A DNA stretch of 64,000 bases from Opitutaceae bacterium (lineage in GTDB: Bacteria > Verrucomicrobiota > Verrucomicrobiia > Opitutales > Opitutaceae), in contig JAEUHC010000013.1 in the NCBI GenBank assembly GCA_016794785.1, positions 517,905-581,904 of the forward strand. The letters run 5' to 3'. The notes beneath the pieces were generated by a model. That model was not told the DNA's origin. It was given only the letters and a program-made list of their open reading frames with translations, and made no database searches. Positions within the stretch are counted from its first letter, which is position 1. The number at the start of each line of letters is the position of its first letter. Position numbers and translations under genes: made by a program. Below are positions 45,162 through 51,957 of this stretch, in pieces.

Positions 45162-45551
45162 GATACCTTCATTCAATCTCCAGAAAGTAATAAACGGGCG
45201 TGCAGAGACCAAGGTAACATCACCGAACTCACCGACAACGTGAGCGCGTCCATCGGACCAAGATATACCATCGATGTTGCCGAAATCCCTCGTTCCCGTC
45301 GCATCGATTGCGCCCGGAACTTCCCCTTGGGAATGCAGACCAACAACGTCCCGAGCGTTCGGGAAATGTAACCTTCCTGATAACCAGCAAGCGCGATCAT
45401 TCTCTCGCGGTGTCTGGTAGCGTGGGTGGCCCGGAACAAGCGCGACATCTAGCTGGAATATCAAATCAGATGACGCGATCTGCCATCCGAGGACGTAGCT
45501 CTCGGAAAGGTCAACTCCGTCAAATTCCGGGAGGGTGGTCCAGTCGGTCAT
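45156..45551 (-). CDS. Small protein in an integron-cassette-like setting
   Basis: A 131-residue soluble, Trp/Asp-rich protein of unknown function ('LPEFDGVDLSESYVLGWQIA', 'DLIFQLDVALVPGHP', 'NIDGISWSDGRAHVVGEFGD'). It has no signal peptide or membrane segment. Its stop codon lies inside GCCTAAC, and a GTTAGGC (45569-45575 complement) lies 17 bases before its ATG, the arrangement of integron gene cassettes. The G+C content is about half (30 of the 60 bases from 45181), well below the surroundings. No integrase gene is in the window. Likely acquired by transfer; it could be an adaptive or immunity gene. Confidence 0.65.
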   Translation of the reverse strand: MTDWTTLPEFDGVDLSESYVLGWQIASSDLIFQLDVALVPGHPRYQTPRENDRACWLSGRLHFPNARDVVGLHSQGEVPGAIDATGTRDFGNIDGISWSDGRAHVVGEFGDVTLVSARPFITFWRLNEGIA

Positions 45552-45568
45552 GTGCGGTGCGTTGTGTC

Positions 45569-45575
45569 GCCTAAC
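45569..45575 (-). other. GTTAGGC core-like site before the cassette gene
   Basis: Minus-strand GTTAGGC fits the GTTRRRY core at which integron cassettes join. It is 17 bases before the ATG of the small gene and 407 bases from the matching GCCTAAC at its stop. Confidence 0.45.
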
Positions 45576-45732
45576 AGATAGGAGCCAACTTTGTGGCGCT
45601 CATCTCGGTCCTGCAATCTGGGGTGCGCATGGAGCGTTTCAACAGGCAATTCGCTGCGAAAGGCCGGTCGACGGCGATACCGACCACGCTCGCGGTTGAC
45701 GCAAACCGGGCGACGCGCATGCTTCCCTCATC

Positions 45733-45972
45733 ATGGACTACCGGGCTTTCATCGTGCGCGACCCAGCGATTTGCGGTGGCGAGCCGGTCGTGCGCGGCAC
45801 GCGCGTGACGGTGCGCACGGTCTTGGCGAGCCTCGCCGAAGGGGCGACGGTCGAGGAACTCGTCGGCGATTTTCCGACGCTCACGCCCGAAGCGGTGCGC
45901 GCCATCATCGCCTTCGCGGCCACCTCCGCCCGCGAAGATCTGCCGCTGCCCGCCATGCCTGCGGCAGGATGA
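45733..45972 (+). CDS. DUF433 antitoxin-like protein
   Basis: A 79-residue protein of the DUF433 family ('IVRDPAICGGEPVVRGTRVT', 'ILASLAEGATVEELV'-like segment, 'FPTLTPEAVRAIIAFA'), a winged-helix-like fold that pairs with PIN-like toxins. It is followed by the DUF5615 gene with an ATGA overlap, the normal antitoxin-toxin order. It probably represses its own operon and neutralises the toxin; this is family-level inference. Confidence 0.88.
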   Translation: MDYRAFIVRDPAICGGEPVVRGTRVTVRTVLASLAEGATVEELVGDFPTLTPEAVRAIIAFAATSAREDLPLPAMPAAG

Positions 45973-46331
45973 AGATCAAGCTCGACGAAAATTTGCCGGA
46001 GAGCCTCGCCGTCGCTTTGCGTGACCGGGGACACGAGGTGGACACCGTGGCAGACGAAGGCCTGCAAGGTCATCCCGACAACGACGTATGGAGTGCGGCC
46101 CAAAGCGAAGGTCGTTTCTTGATCACACAGGACCTCGATTTCTCGGATGTGCGGCAATTCTGTCCCGGCACCCATGCGGGTTTGCTCCTCGTGCGGCTCA
46201 ATGTTCCGGGTCGCCTGGCCTTGCTCCAGCGGATCGACGCGTTGTTCGCCACCGAAAGCGTGGAGCAATGGCAGCGCTGCTTCGTCGTTGTAACGGATCA
46301 CAAGATCCGGGTGCGAACGGTTCAGCGCTGA
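45969..46331 (+). CDS. DUF5615 PIN-like toxin
   Basis: A 120-residue PIN-like protein. The N-terminus 'MKIKLDENLPESLAVALRDR' has the conserved Asp-Glu-Asn, and 'GRFLITQDLDFSDVRQF' carries the second acidic pair (TxDxDF), which together form a predicted metal-dependent RNase site. Its ATG overlaps the antitoxin stop. It probably acts as the toxin of a type II system. The end lies 10 bases before a decayed acetyltransferase fragment. Confidence 0.88.
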   Translation: MKIKLDENLPESLAVALRDRGHEVDTVADEGLQGHPDNDVWSAAQSEGRFLITQDLDFSDVRQFCPGTHAGLLLVRLNVPGRLALLQRIDALFATESVEQWQRCFVVVTDHKIRVRTVQR

Positions 46332-46341
46332 TCGTTCAGCC

Positions 46342-46410
46342 CTACCGCACCTTTGCGCAGATGATGCAGTCGTGCGGTTCGGGGTTCAAGGGTAGGGGCG
46401 ACACGTTTCG
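46342..46410 (-). pseudogene. Remnant of a GNAT acetyltransferase C-terminus
   Basis: Read on the minus strand, the end translates as 'NPEPHDCIICAKVR' and a stop, nearly the same as the end of the intact GNAT at 47581-48123 ('GPEPRDCIVCAKVR'). Upstream codons read 'RVAPTL' in another frame, matching 'HIAPTL', so a frameshift is present. The rest of the gene is absent. It was probably a second GNAT copy cut down by nearby insertions. Confidence 0.7.
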
Positions 46411-46463
46411 ATGTAAGTGAAAACCTATTTGCCGCGTTTTGATAGACGCGCAATCGTGCCGCC

Positions 46464-46664
46464 ATGCCGCAAGTCGCCATCTACCTCGACAAGAAGACCG
46501 CGGCGCGGGTCGAGGCATCCGCGCGGCGGGAGAAGATGCCGGTGTCGCGGTGGATTCGTCATCGGATCAAGGACGGCTACCGGAGCGTTTGGCCGGAGGG
46601 TTTTTTTGACCGGACTTTCGGTAGCGTCCGCGATGCGAGTTTTAAGCGTCCGAAACAATACTGA
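46464..46664 (+). CDS. Orphan ribbon-helix-helix (CopG-like) protein
   Basis: A 66-residue protein starting 'MPQVAIYLDKKTAARVEASA', a beta-strand followed by helices, typical of ribbon-helix-helix DNA-binding antitoxins. The C-terminus 'GFFDRTFGSVRDASFKRP' is Phe-rich and could bind a toxin. No toxin gene follows within 70 bases. It may be an orphan antitoxin or a solitary regulator. ATG 46464 suits the fold. Confidence 0.72.
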   Translation: MPQVAIYLDKKTAARVEASARREKMPVSRWIRHRIKDGYRSVWPEGFFDRTFGSVRDASFKRPKQY

Positions 46665-46736
46665 CGCGGGTCTTGGGTAGTGCGTGATAGGGGGTCGTTC
46701 AGCTTCTGCGTCGTGTCGATTGTGCGGCGGACGGGA

Positions 46737-47567
46737 TTATTTCGTCGCGAGCCAGGGCCACTCGGTCTTGGCCGCGAAGTTGTAGCGGAGGCAGTAGCGG
46801 TTGATCGTGGCGTTGGCCCAGCGGCTCACGTAGGCGAGGCCGCGTTCGCGGAGCTGGGGCCGCGGATCGTTGGCGACCTTGAAGGTGGTGAACGCCGCGA
46901 AATCCCCCGCAAACGACGCCGGCCAGCCGCGCGAGAGGGGATCGCGCGGGCGATCCTTCGGGGGATTGTGCGCGCGCTCCCAGTGCGCGCGCAGGACGTC
47001 GTCCACCACCGGCTCGGTCCCGCGCGCGCCGAAGAGCACGCTGCCGTGATAGCCCCATTCGACACCCACCCATGCGCGGCCGCTGTGGGCGTTGGCGTCG
47101 GCGACCGCCGCGGCCGAGCCGGGCACGATGCGGCCGTGCCAATACGCGTGGAGCGCCGTGACGGCGCGCGTGGCGGGATCGTAGGTTACCCAGACGACCT
47201 CGTGGTCGCACGGGTCGTTGTCGCTGGGGAAGCCGAAGTCGTCCTCCCAGAACAGGTGGTAGGCGATGATGGGTTTCTCGGGATGGAGGATGGCGACGAT
47301 GTCCTTGAGTGGAAAAAATTCGCGCGGCACGTTGAAGAGCCGCGGCACGAAGCGCAGGATGAGCTCGCGCTGTGCCGTCGTGGGCTCCACCGGTGGATCG
47401 AGGGCGAGGAGCTGTTTGTAGAGCGGCGTGGAGTCGCCGAGGTTGCGCTTGCCGTGGGCGACCTGGGCCTGGCGGTTGATTTCTGTGAGCTGATCAAGAT
47501 CGGCGGCGAGGGCGGGGGCGACCGCGCCGAGCCAGAATGCCAGCGCGAGCAGGAGCGGGGTTTTCAT
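46737..47567 (-). CDS. Exported protein of unknown function
   Basis: A 276-residue protein with a clear signal peptide ('LLLALAFWLGAVAPALA'). The mature part is Trp/His/Tyr-rich with 'HLFWEDDFGFPSDNDPCDHE' and 'ALHAYWHGRIVPG', which look like a compact enzyme or binding domain. 'WGYHGSVLFGARG' follows. No family is recognised and no catalytic set is certain, though the Asp/His cluster near residues 105-125 could bind metal. It is 13 bases downstream of the GNAT gene on the same strand, so it is likely co-transcribed. Confidence 0.7.
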   Translation of the reverse strand: MKTPLLLALAFWLGAVAPALAADLDQLTEINRQAQVAHGKRNLGDSTPLYKQLLALDPPVEPTTAQRELILRFVPRLFNVPREFFPLKDIVAILHPEKPIIAYHLFWEDDFGFPSDNDPCDHEVVWVTYDPATRAVTALHAYWHGRIVPGSAAAVADANAHSGRAWVGVEWGYHGSVLFGARGTEPVVDDVLRAHWERAHNPPKDRPRDPLSRGWPASFAGDFAAFTTFKVANDPRPQLRERGLAYVSRWANATINRYCLRYNFAAKTEWPWLATK

Positions 47568-47580
47568 GGGGAAAGGAGGA

Positions 47581-48123
47581 TCAGCGGACCTTGGCGCACA
47601 CGATGCAGTCTCGGGGCTCGGGGCCGAGGGTGGGGGCGATGTGCCAGCGGCGGAGGATGCCTTCGCGGGTCAGGCCGGCCTTCTCCATCACGCGGGCGGA
47701 CGAGGGGTTCTCCGTGTCGCAGAACGCGTAGGCGCGGAAAATCCCCGGCTGCGCGAGCGCCCAGTCCACGAGGTGGGTGAGCGCCTCGGCGGCGAGGCCG
47801 TGGCGCCAGAATTTTTTGGCGAGCAGGTAACCGAACATCGCCTTGCCGCCGCCCTCAAGCTTGAGGCCGATGCAGCCGATGGGGGTCTCCGTGCCCTTGA
47901 GACAGAGCAGCCAGACGAAGTGGCCGGAGTCGTTTTCCCAGTTGGCCGCGCACTCGCGCAAAAAAACGGCGAGCGGCTCAACGCGCTCGTAAGGGGGCCA
48001 GGAGAGATAGCGCGTGACCTCCGGATCGCTGGCGTAGGCGGCAAAGACGGCGGGCGCATCGGCCTCGCGCGGGACGCGCCCGACCAACCGGGCGGTGGCG
48101 AAGGTGGCGGGCGGGCGCGGCAT
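47581..48123 (-). CDS. GNAT-family N-acetyltransferase
   Basis: A 180-residue acetyltransferase of the RimJ/RimL type. It starts 'FATARLVGRVPREADAPAVF'. It has 'FGYLLAKKFWRHGLAAEALT' (acetyl-CoA-binding region) and the C-terminal 'SSARVMEKAGLTREGILRR'. The substrate is unknown; relatives acetylate ribosomal proteins or small amines. A decayed copy of its C-terminus lies at 46342-46410. ATG 48123 is well supported. An inverted repeat separates it from the cytochrome genes upstream. Confidence 0.9.
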   Translation of the reverse strand: MPRPPATFATARLVGRVPREADAPAVFAAYASDPEVTRYLSWPPYERVEPLAVFLRECAANWENDSGHFVWLLCLKGTETPIGCIGLKLEGGGKAMFGYLLAKKFWRHGLAAEALTHLVDWALAQPGIFRAYAFCDTENPSSARVMEKAGLTREGILRRWHIAPTLGPEPRDCIVCAKVR

Positions 48124-48156
48124 GGGGAAAGGGGAAGGAGGAATTGGCCTCCGTTT

Positions 48157-48231
48157 GTAGGCGGGGTGCCCTCACCCCGCGAGCTGAGACTGGCGAACGC
48201 CGAGGCAGCGGGGTGAGGGCACCCCGCCTAC
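48157..48231. repeat. Perfect 24-base inverted repeat after the cytochrome b-c gene
   Basis: The arms start GTAGGCGGGGTGCCCTCACC (48157) and end GGTGAGGGCACCCCGCCTAC (48231). They are exact complements over 24 bases with a 27-base loop. The element begins 13 bases past the cytochrome stop. No T-run follows, so it is a poor classical terminator. Confidence 0.88.
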
Positions 48232-48244
48232 ATCGGTCTTGGCG

Positions 48245-50035
48245 CTACGGCTTCTTCACCGCCGGCTCATACCACTCGCCGCGGAGCCAGTCGGTCACGA
48301 GGCCGATTTCGTGCGGGGTGAGCTGCTTCTCCTCGCCGAAGGCGGGCATGCGATCGTTTTTCGCGCCGTAGAAGCGCTCATGCTCGGGGTTGGTGATGAT
48401 GCCGATGATCCACTCGCGGGAGCCGTAGCCGGTGAGATCGGGCGCGGTGCCGAGGTCCTCGCCGTCCTCGTGGAAGCGGTGGCAGTCGATGCAGCTGAGC
48501 TTGGTGCCGATGAGCGCCTTGGTGCCGGCGGCGATGAGGGCCTCGTCGTGGCGGTCCTGGTCGCGCTGGACCTTGAGGCGGGCCTCGGCGGAGAGGGCGA
48601 CGATGGCCTGGGCGAGCTCCTTCTTCCCGGCCTCGTCGAGGCTCGCGACATCTTCCTTCACGTATTTCACCATCTTGCCGCGCTTGTGCGCGGTGTCGCC
48701 GAAGTAGAGCGATCCGTCCACCTTGGCGGGGTCAAAGAGGCCGGTGAGCCACGCGCGGCTCGCGAAGCCCTTGAGGTCCGCGGCGGAGGCCTTGTCCTTG
48801 GGCTGGCCGCCGAGGCCATCGTGGCCGTCGTAGCGGTGGCAGCTGGCGCAGCTCTTGGCGAAAATCTTGGGGCCTTGGGTGAGGGGATCGTTGCGCAGGA
48901 GCGTGACGGCGCCAGTGACCGGGATGCCATCGGGGCCGCGGGCGAGAACGACGGCGCGTTGCGCCTCCTGCTCGGCGGTGCGGACGGCGAGGGTGTAGTC
49001 GGGGTTGGTGAGGTCGGCGCGGAAGGCGAGGAAGGTCAGCGCGGCCACGCCGCCCATCATGGCCCAGAGGAAGGCGAGGTTGAAGCGGTGACCGAGCTTC
49101 CAGTTGCCGATGAAGGGCATGGCGGCGAGCACGAGCAGCAGCACGGTGGGCAGCACGATCGCGCCCCAGATTTCCGTGCCGCCGGGGAAGTATTTCAGCA
49201 GCTCGAAGAGAAACAGGAAATACCACTCCGGGCGCGCCGCGGAGAACGGCTCCGAAGGATCGGCCGGCGCGCCCAGCCCGGCGCCGTGGTAGCGGAAGAC
49301 GAGGAACAGCACCACGAGCAGCACGGCGAGGCACGCGATGGCGTCGCGCAGCACCTGGTCGGGCCAGAAGGCGGCGTCGGGCCGGCGCTTCGGGAGCTTG
49401 GGCGTGAGGCCGTGCTTCCGGAACAGGTAGATGTGGCCGACGATGAAGGCGATGATCAGGCCCGGGATGATGCCGGCGTGCAGCGCGAAGAACCGCGTGA
49501 GCGTGTGGTGCCCGTAGTCGTTGCCGCCGACCACGAGCGTCTGGATCGAGGGCCCGACGACCGGCGTGATGGCGGCGATGTTGGTGGCGACCTTCGTCGC
49601 CCAGAAGCCCTTTTGATCCCAGGGCAGGAGGTAGCCGGTGAGCGAGAGCGCGAGCGTGAGCAGCAGCAGCACGATGCCCGACCAGAAGTTGAATTCGCGC
49701 GGGGCCTTGTAGGCGCCGTCGATCACGACCTGCATGAGGTGGACGACGAGCAGCACCGTCATCGCGTGCGCCGTGTAGTGGTGCACGCCGCGGAGGAACC
49801 AGCCGCCCCACATCTCGTGCTGGATGTAGTAAACGCTCTCCCACGCCGTCTGCGAACTCGGGCTGTAGGCGAGCCACAGCGCGAGGCCGGTGACGACCTG
49901 GACCATGAAGCAGAACGCGAGCGTGCTGCCCCACACGTAGCGCCAGCGCGCGCCGCCGGGGACGTTTTCAAACAGCGTCTCGTGCAGGAGGCGCTTGTAG
50001 CCGGTGCGGTGATCGAGCCAGTCGAGGGCTTTCAT
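48245..50035 (-). CDS. Cytochrome b fused to a di-haem cytochrome c
   Basis: A 596-residue fusion of a complex III-type cytochrome b and a cytochrome c. Haem b ligands are H86 and H100 in helix B and H186 and H201 in helix D, a b6-like spacing. The Qo-site motif 'PEWY' is at 269-272. The b subunit is continuous through its petD-like part. After the last helix (about 340) comes a soluble region with two haem c motifs, 'CASCH' (396-400) and 'CIDCH' (515-519), and a probable Met ligand in 'MPAF' (563-566). The c part should face the periplasm and take electrons from the Rieske protein, whose stop is two bases upstream. Confidence 0.9.
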   Translation of the reverse strand: MKALDWLDHRTGYKRLLHETLFENVPGGARWRYVWGSTLAFCFMVQVVTGLALWLAYSPSSQTAWESVYYIQHEMWGGWFLRGVHHYTAHAMTVLLVVHLMQVVIDGAYKAPREFNFWSGIVLLLLTLALSLTGYLLPWDQKGFWATKVATNIAAITPVVGPSIQTLVVGGNDYGHHTLTRFFALHAGIIPGLIIAFIVGHIYLFRKHGLTPKLPKRRPDAAFWPDQVLRDAIACLAVLLVVLFLVFRYHGAGLGAPADPSEPFSAARPEWYFLFLFELLKYFPGGTEIWGAIVLPTVLLLVLAAMPFIGNWKLGHRFNLAFLWAMMGGVAALTFLAFRADLTNPDYTLAVRTAEQEAQRAVVLARGPDGIPVTGAVTLLRNDPLTQGPKIFAKSCASCHRYDGHDGLGGQPKDKASAADLKGFASRAWLTGLFDPAKVDGSLYFGDTAHKRGKMVKYVKEDVASLDEAGKKELAQAIVALSAEARLKVQRDQDRHDEALIAAGTKALIGTKLSCIDCHRFHEDGEDLGTAPDLTGYGSREWIIGIITNPEHERFYGAKNDRMPAFGEEKQLTPHEIGLVTDWLRGEWYEPAVKKP

Positions 50036-50037
50036 CG

Positions 50038-50598
50038 TCAGACGGGGATCTTCTTGTGCTCGCCGGCGCGGAAATTCTGGAAGGTGACCCAGACCTCGGT
50101 GCCCTTGCGGATCTCGACCGGCAGGTCATCGAGCGGGCGCGGGCTCGGGCTCTTGGGATCGAGGATCGCGCCGTCGGTGGCGAACCGGCTGTCGTGGCAC
50201 GGGCAGAAGAAGTCGTTCTCGCCGGGGCGGTAGTTCACGAAGCAGCCGGCGTGCGGGCACACGACGTTGAGGGCGCGGACCTGGTTGTCCTTGAGGCGCT
50301 GGAGATAGACGGCGCCCACGGGGACGTTGTTGGCGCGGTTCCACGCATCGACCTTGGTGGCGAGCACGGGGAACTTCCGGGGCTCGCCGCCCTCGGGCAG
50401 CGCGCTCAGCGAGGCCACCAGCACGGAGGCGCCGGCGGGCGATTCGCGGCGCAGCGGATCGAGGAAAACGCAGAGGCCAGCGACGGGCGGGACCGCGGTG
50501 ATGGCGCCGCCGATTGCGATGGCGGCGGCCTTGGTGAGGAATTCACGCCGGTCGCCGGCGGGCGGCGCAGCGGGATCGGGAGCGGGGGAGTGTTCCAT
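50038..50598 (-). CDS. Rieske iron-sulfur protein of a cytochrome bc-type complex
   Basis: A 186-residue Rieske protein. The N-terminus ('DRREFLTKAAAIAIGGAITA') has a twin-arginine-like sequence and a membrane helix that should stay as an anchor. The 2Fe-2S site is 'CPHAGC' and 'CPCHDS', with Cys and His ligands from each. It oxidises quinol in the membrane complex with the b-c fusion that follows two bases later. I took ATG 50598; the frame extends upstream to 50676 in a basic leader that is not needed. Confidence 0.93.
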   Translation of the reverse strand: MEHSPAPDPAAPPAGDRREFLTKAAAIAIGGAITAVPPVAGLCVFLDPLRRESPAGASVLVASLSALPEGGEPRKFPVLATKVDAWNRANNVPVGAVYLQRLKDNQVRALNVVCPHAGCFVNYRPGENDFFCPCHDSRFATDGAILDPKSPSPRPLDDLPVEIRKGTEVWVTFQNFRAGEHKKIPV

Positions 50599-50705
50599 GC
50601 CGGGGAAGGTGTGCGCAGACCGGGAACGGCCGCGCGCAGCAAAGACGAAGCAGCGTGCCGGATGGTTCAACCGCAAATCGCGTCACGTAACGAAACGGCG
50701 CGGGG

Positions 50706-50777
50706 GTAGGGCGGCGACTCCGTGCGCCGCCGGATTGGGCGCACCCTGCAAGGCGCGGAGCGGAGTCCGCGCCCTAC
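50706..50777. repeat. Inverted repeat supplying the DUF4202 stop codon
   Basis: Arms GTAGGGCGGCGACTCCG (50706) and CGGAGTCCGCGCCCTAC (ending 50777) enclose smaller GGCGC palindromes. The stop TAG of the DUF4202 gene (50774-50776 complement) is the first TAG of the right arm. Confidence 0.82.
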
Positions 50778-51355
50778 CCTCCCACCGCCTCGCGCACAAG
50801 GCCCGCGATCGCGGGGGGCAGGTCGAGGGCGAGCGCGGCCGACTGCGCGGCGGGGCTCATCTTGCGCCACGTCTTGCGCAGGATATCGACAAATTTCTCG
50901 CGCGGATAGTCCGCGTGCTGCGCGGCAAAGGCGCCGATCTCGTTTTCGAGGAAGACGAGGCACGCGGCGTCTTCGAGGGCTTGGGTGCCGGGATTGGTCT
51001 TGAGGCCGGTCTTCGAGACCCACGTCGCGATCTCGGCAGCCTCGGCGGCGGGCACGCCGGCTTCGAGCGCGAGCGCGCGGGCGCGCTCGGCCTGTTTGGT
51101 GTAGAGCGAGCGGCGCCACGCGAGATAGCCGGCCTTGCCGTCGGGAAACGTGGCGCGGGGCGTGAGCCAGCGCTCGAGGTGCTGCGCGCGCGCGGCGAGG
51201 CGCAGGTGCGGCGCGGCGGCGGGGACGAGGCGGGCGACCCACGCCTCGACGCGCTCGCCATAGACGAGCTCGGCGGGTCGCCCGTCCGCGGCGCGGTTGG
51301 GATCGGCGGCGTGGGCGGCGTCGATGAGCTGGCGGGCGCGGGCGTGGGCATCCAT
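50774..51355 (-). CDS. DUF4202 protein
   Basis: A 193-residue cytoplasmic, mostly helical protein of the DUF4202 family ('ARAQHLERWLTPRATFPDGK', 'GYLAWRRSLYTKQAERARAL', 'DAACLVFLENEIGAF'). Its role is unknown; some members lie near sulfur-metabolism genes, but no such gene is here. The stop codon is inside the inverted repeat at its end ('AVGG' then TAG). It is divergent from the Cys-cluster gene. Confidence 0.88.
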   Translation of the reverse strand: MDAHARARQLIDAAHAADPNRAADGRPAELVYGERVEAWVARLVPAAAPHLRLAARAQHLERWLTPRATFPDGKAGYLAWRRSLYTKQAERARALALEAGVPAAEAAEIATWVSKTGLKTNPGTQALEDAACLVFLENEIGAFAAQHADYPREKFVDILRKTWRKMSPAAQSAALALDLPPAIAGLVREAVGG

Positions 51356-51466
51356 GGGCCGGAGCTAAAAGTGGCGGAGGGTGCATGGCCACCAAAAGCT
51401 CCGGATGGGCGGAGCGTGGCGCGGAGAGGAATTTTTTTGGCGACGCCGCGAGGATTCCGGCCATCG

Positions 51467-51820
51467 GTGGAAGCCGTGGAGCCGTTACCCCCCGACTGCC
51501 GCCGTTGCGGCGTGTGCTGTTTTTCCGAATCGGCGGAATATGTGTGGGTGCGCGGCGACGACTGGTCGCGGCTCGGCGAGCGCGCGGAGGAGCTCGCGCA
51601 TTTCATCGGCCACCACGCCTTCATGCGGATGCGCGCCGGGCATTGCGCGGCGCTGGACGTGCGGCGCGACGCAGCCGGAGGCACGGAATTTTTCTGCACC
51701 ATCTATGAGAACAGACCGGAGATCTGCCGCGATCTCGGGCGCGGGTCGCCGGAGTGCCTGGGCGAATTGGAGACGAAGGCCGCGCAAGTCGCGGCGGCCG
51801 TGGCGCAGCGCCCCGGCTGA
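51467..51820 (+). CDS. Cysteine-cluster protein (YkgJ/UPF0153-like)
   Basis: A 117-residue protein with a Cys cluster 'CRRCGVCCF' at the N-terminus and further Cys at 'GHCAAL', 'FCTIYENRPEICRDL' and 'SPEC'. This is the CxxCGxCC...C pattern of the YkgJ-like zinc/iron-binding family. The start is uncertain: GTG 51467 or GTG 51476. The function is not known; it probably binds a metal. A TonB receptor gene follows 137 bases downstream on the same strand. Confidence 0.78.
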   Translation: MEAVEPLPPDCRRCGVCCFSESAEYVWVRGDDWSRLGERAEELAHFIGHHAFMRMRAGHCAALDVRRDAAGGTEFFCTIYENRPEICRDLGRGSPECLGELETKAAQVAAAVAQRPG

Positions 51821-51957
51821 GGCGCGAGGTGTGAAATCATCACCTGTTGGTGCGCAGCACGGGCTTCACATCGGCTGCGCGATGCGTATGGGTATGCGAG
51901 TCCCGGGTGCCCCCGCTCCGGGCGACCCGACCCCGCAAACCTCGATCCCGTGTCCGC

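Noticed and set aside
45696..45724. TTGACG...ATGCTT promoter for the DUF433/DUF5615 pair
   Set aside because: The -10 match is weak and only nine bases from the ATG.
46464..46740. Toxin partner for the ribbon-helix-helix protein
   Set aside because: No PIN, RelE or HigB-like frame directly after it; the nearest toxin belongs to the DUF433 pair.
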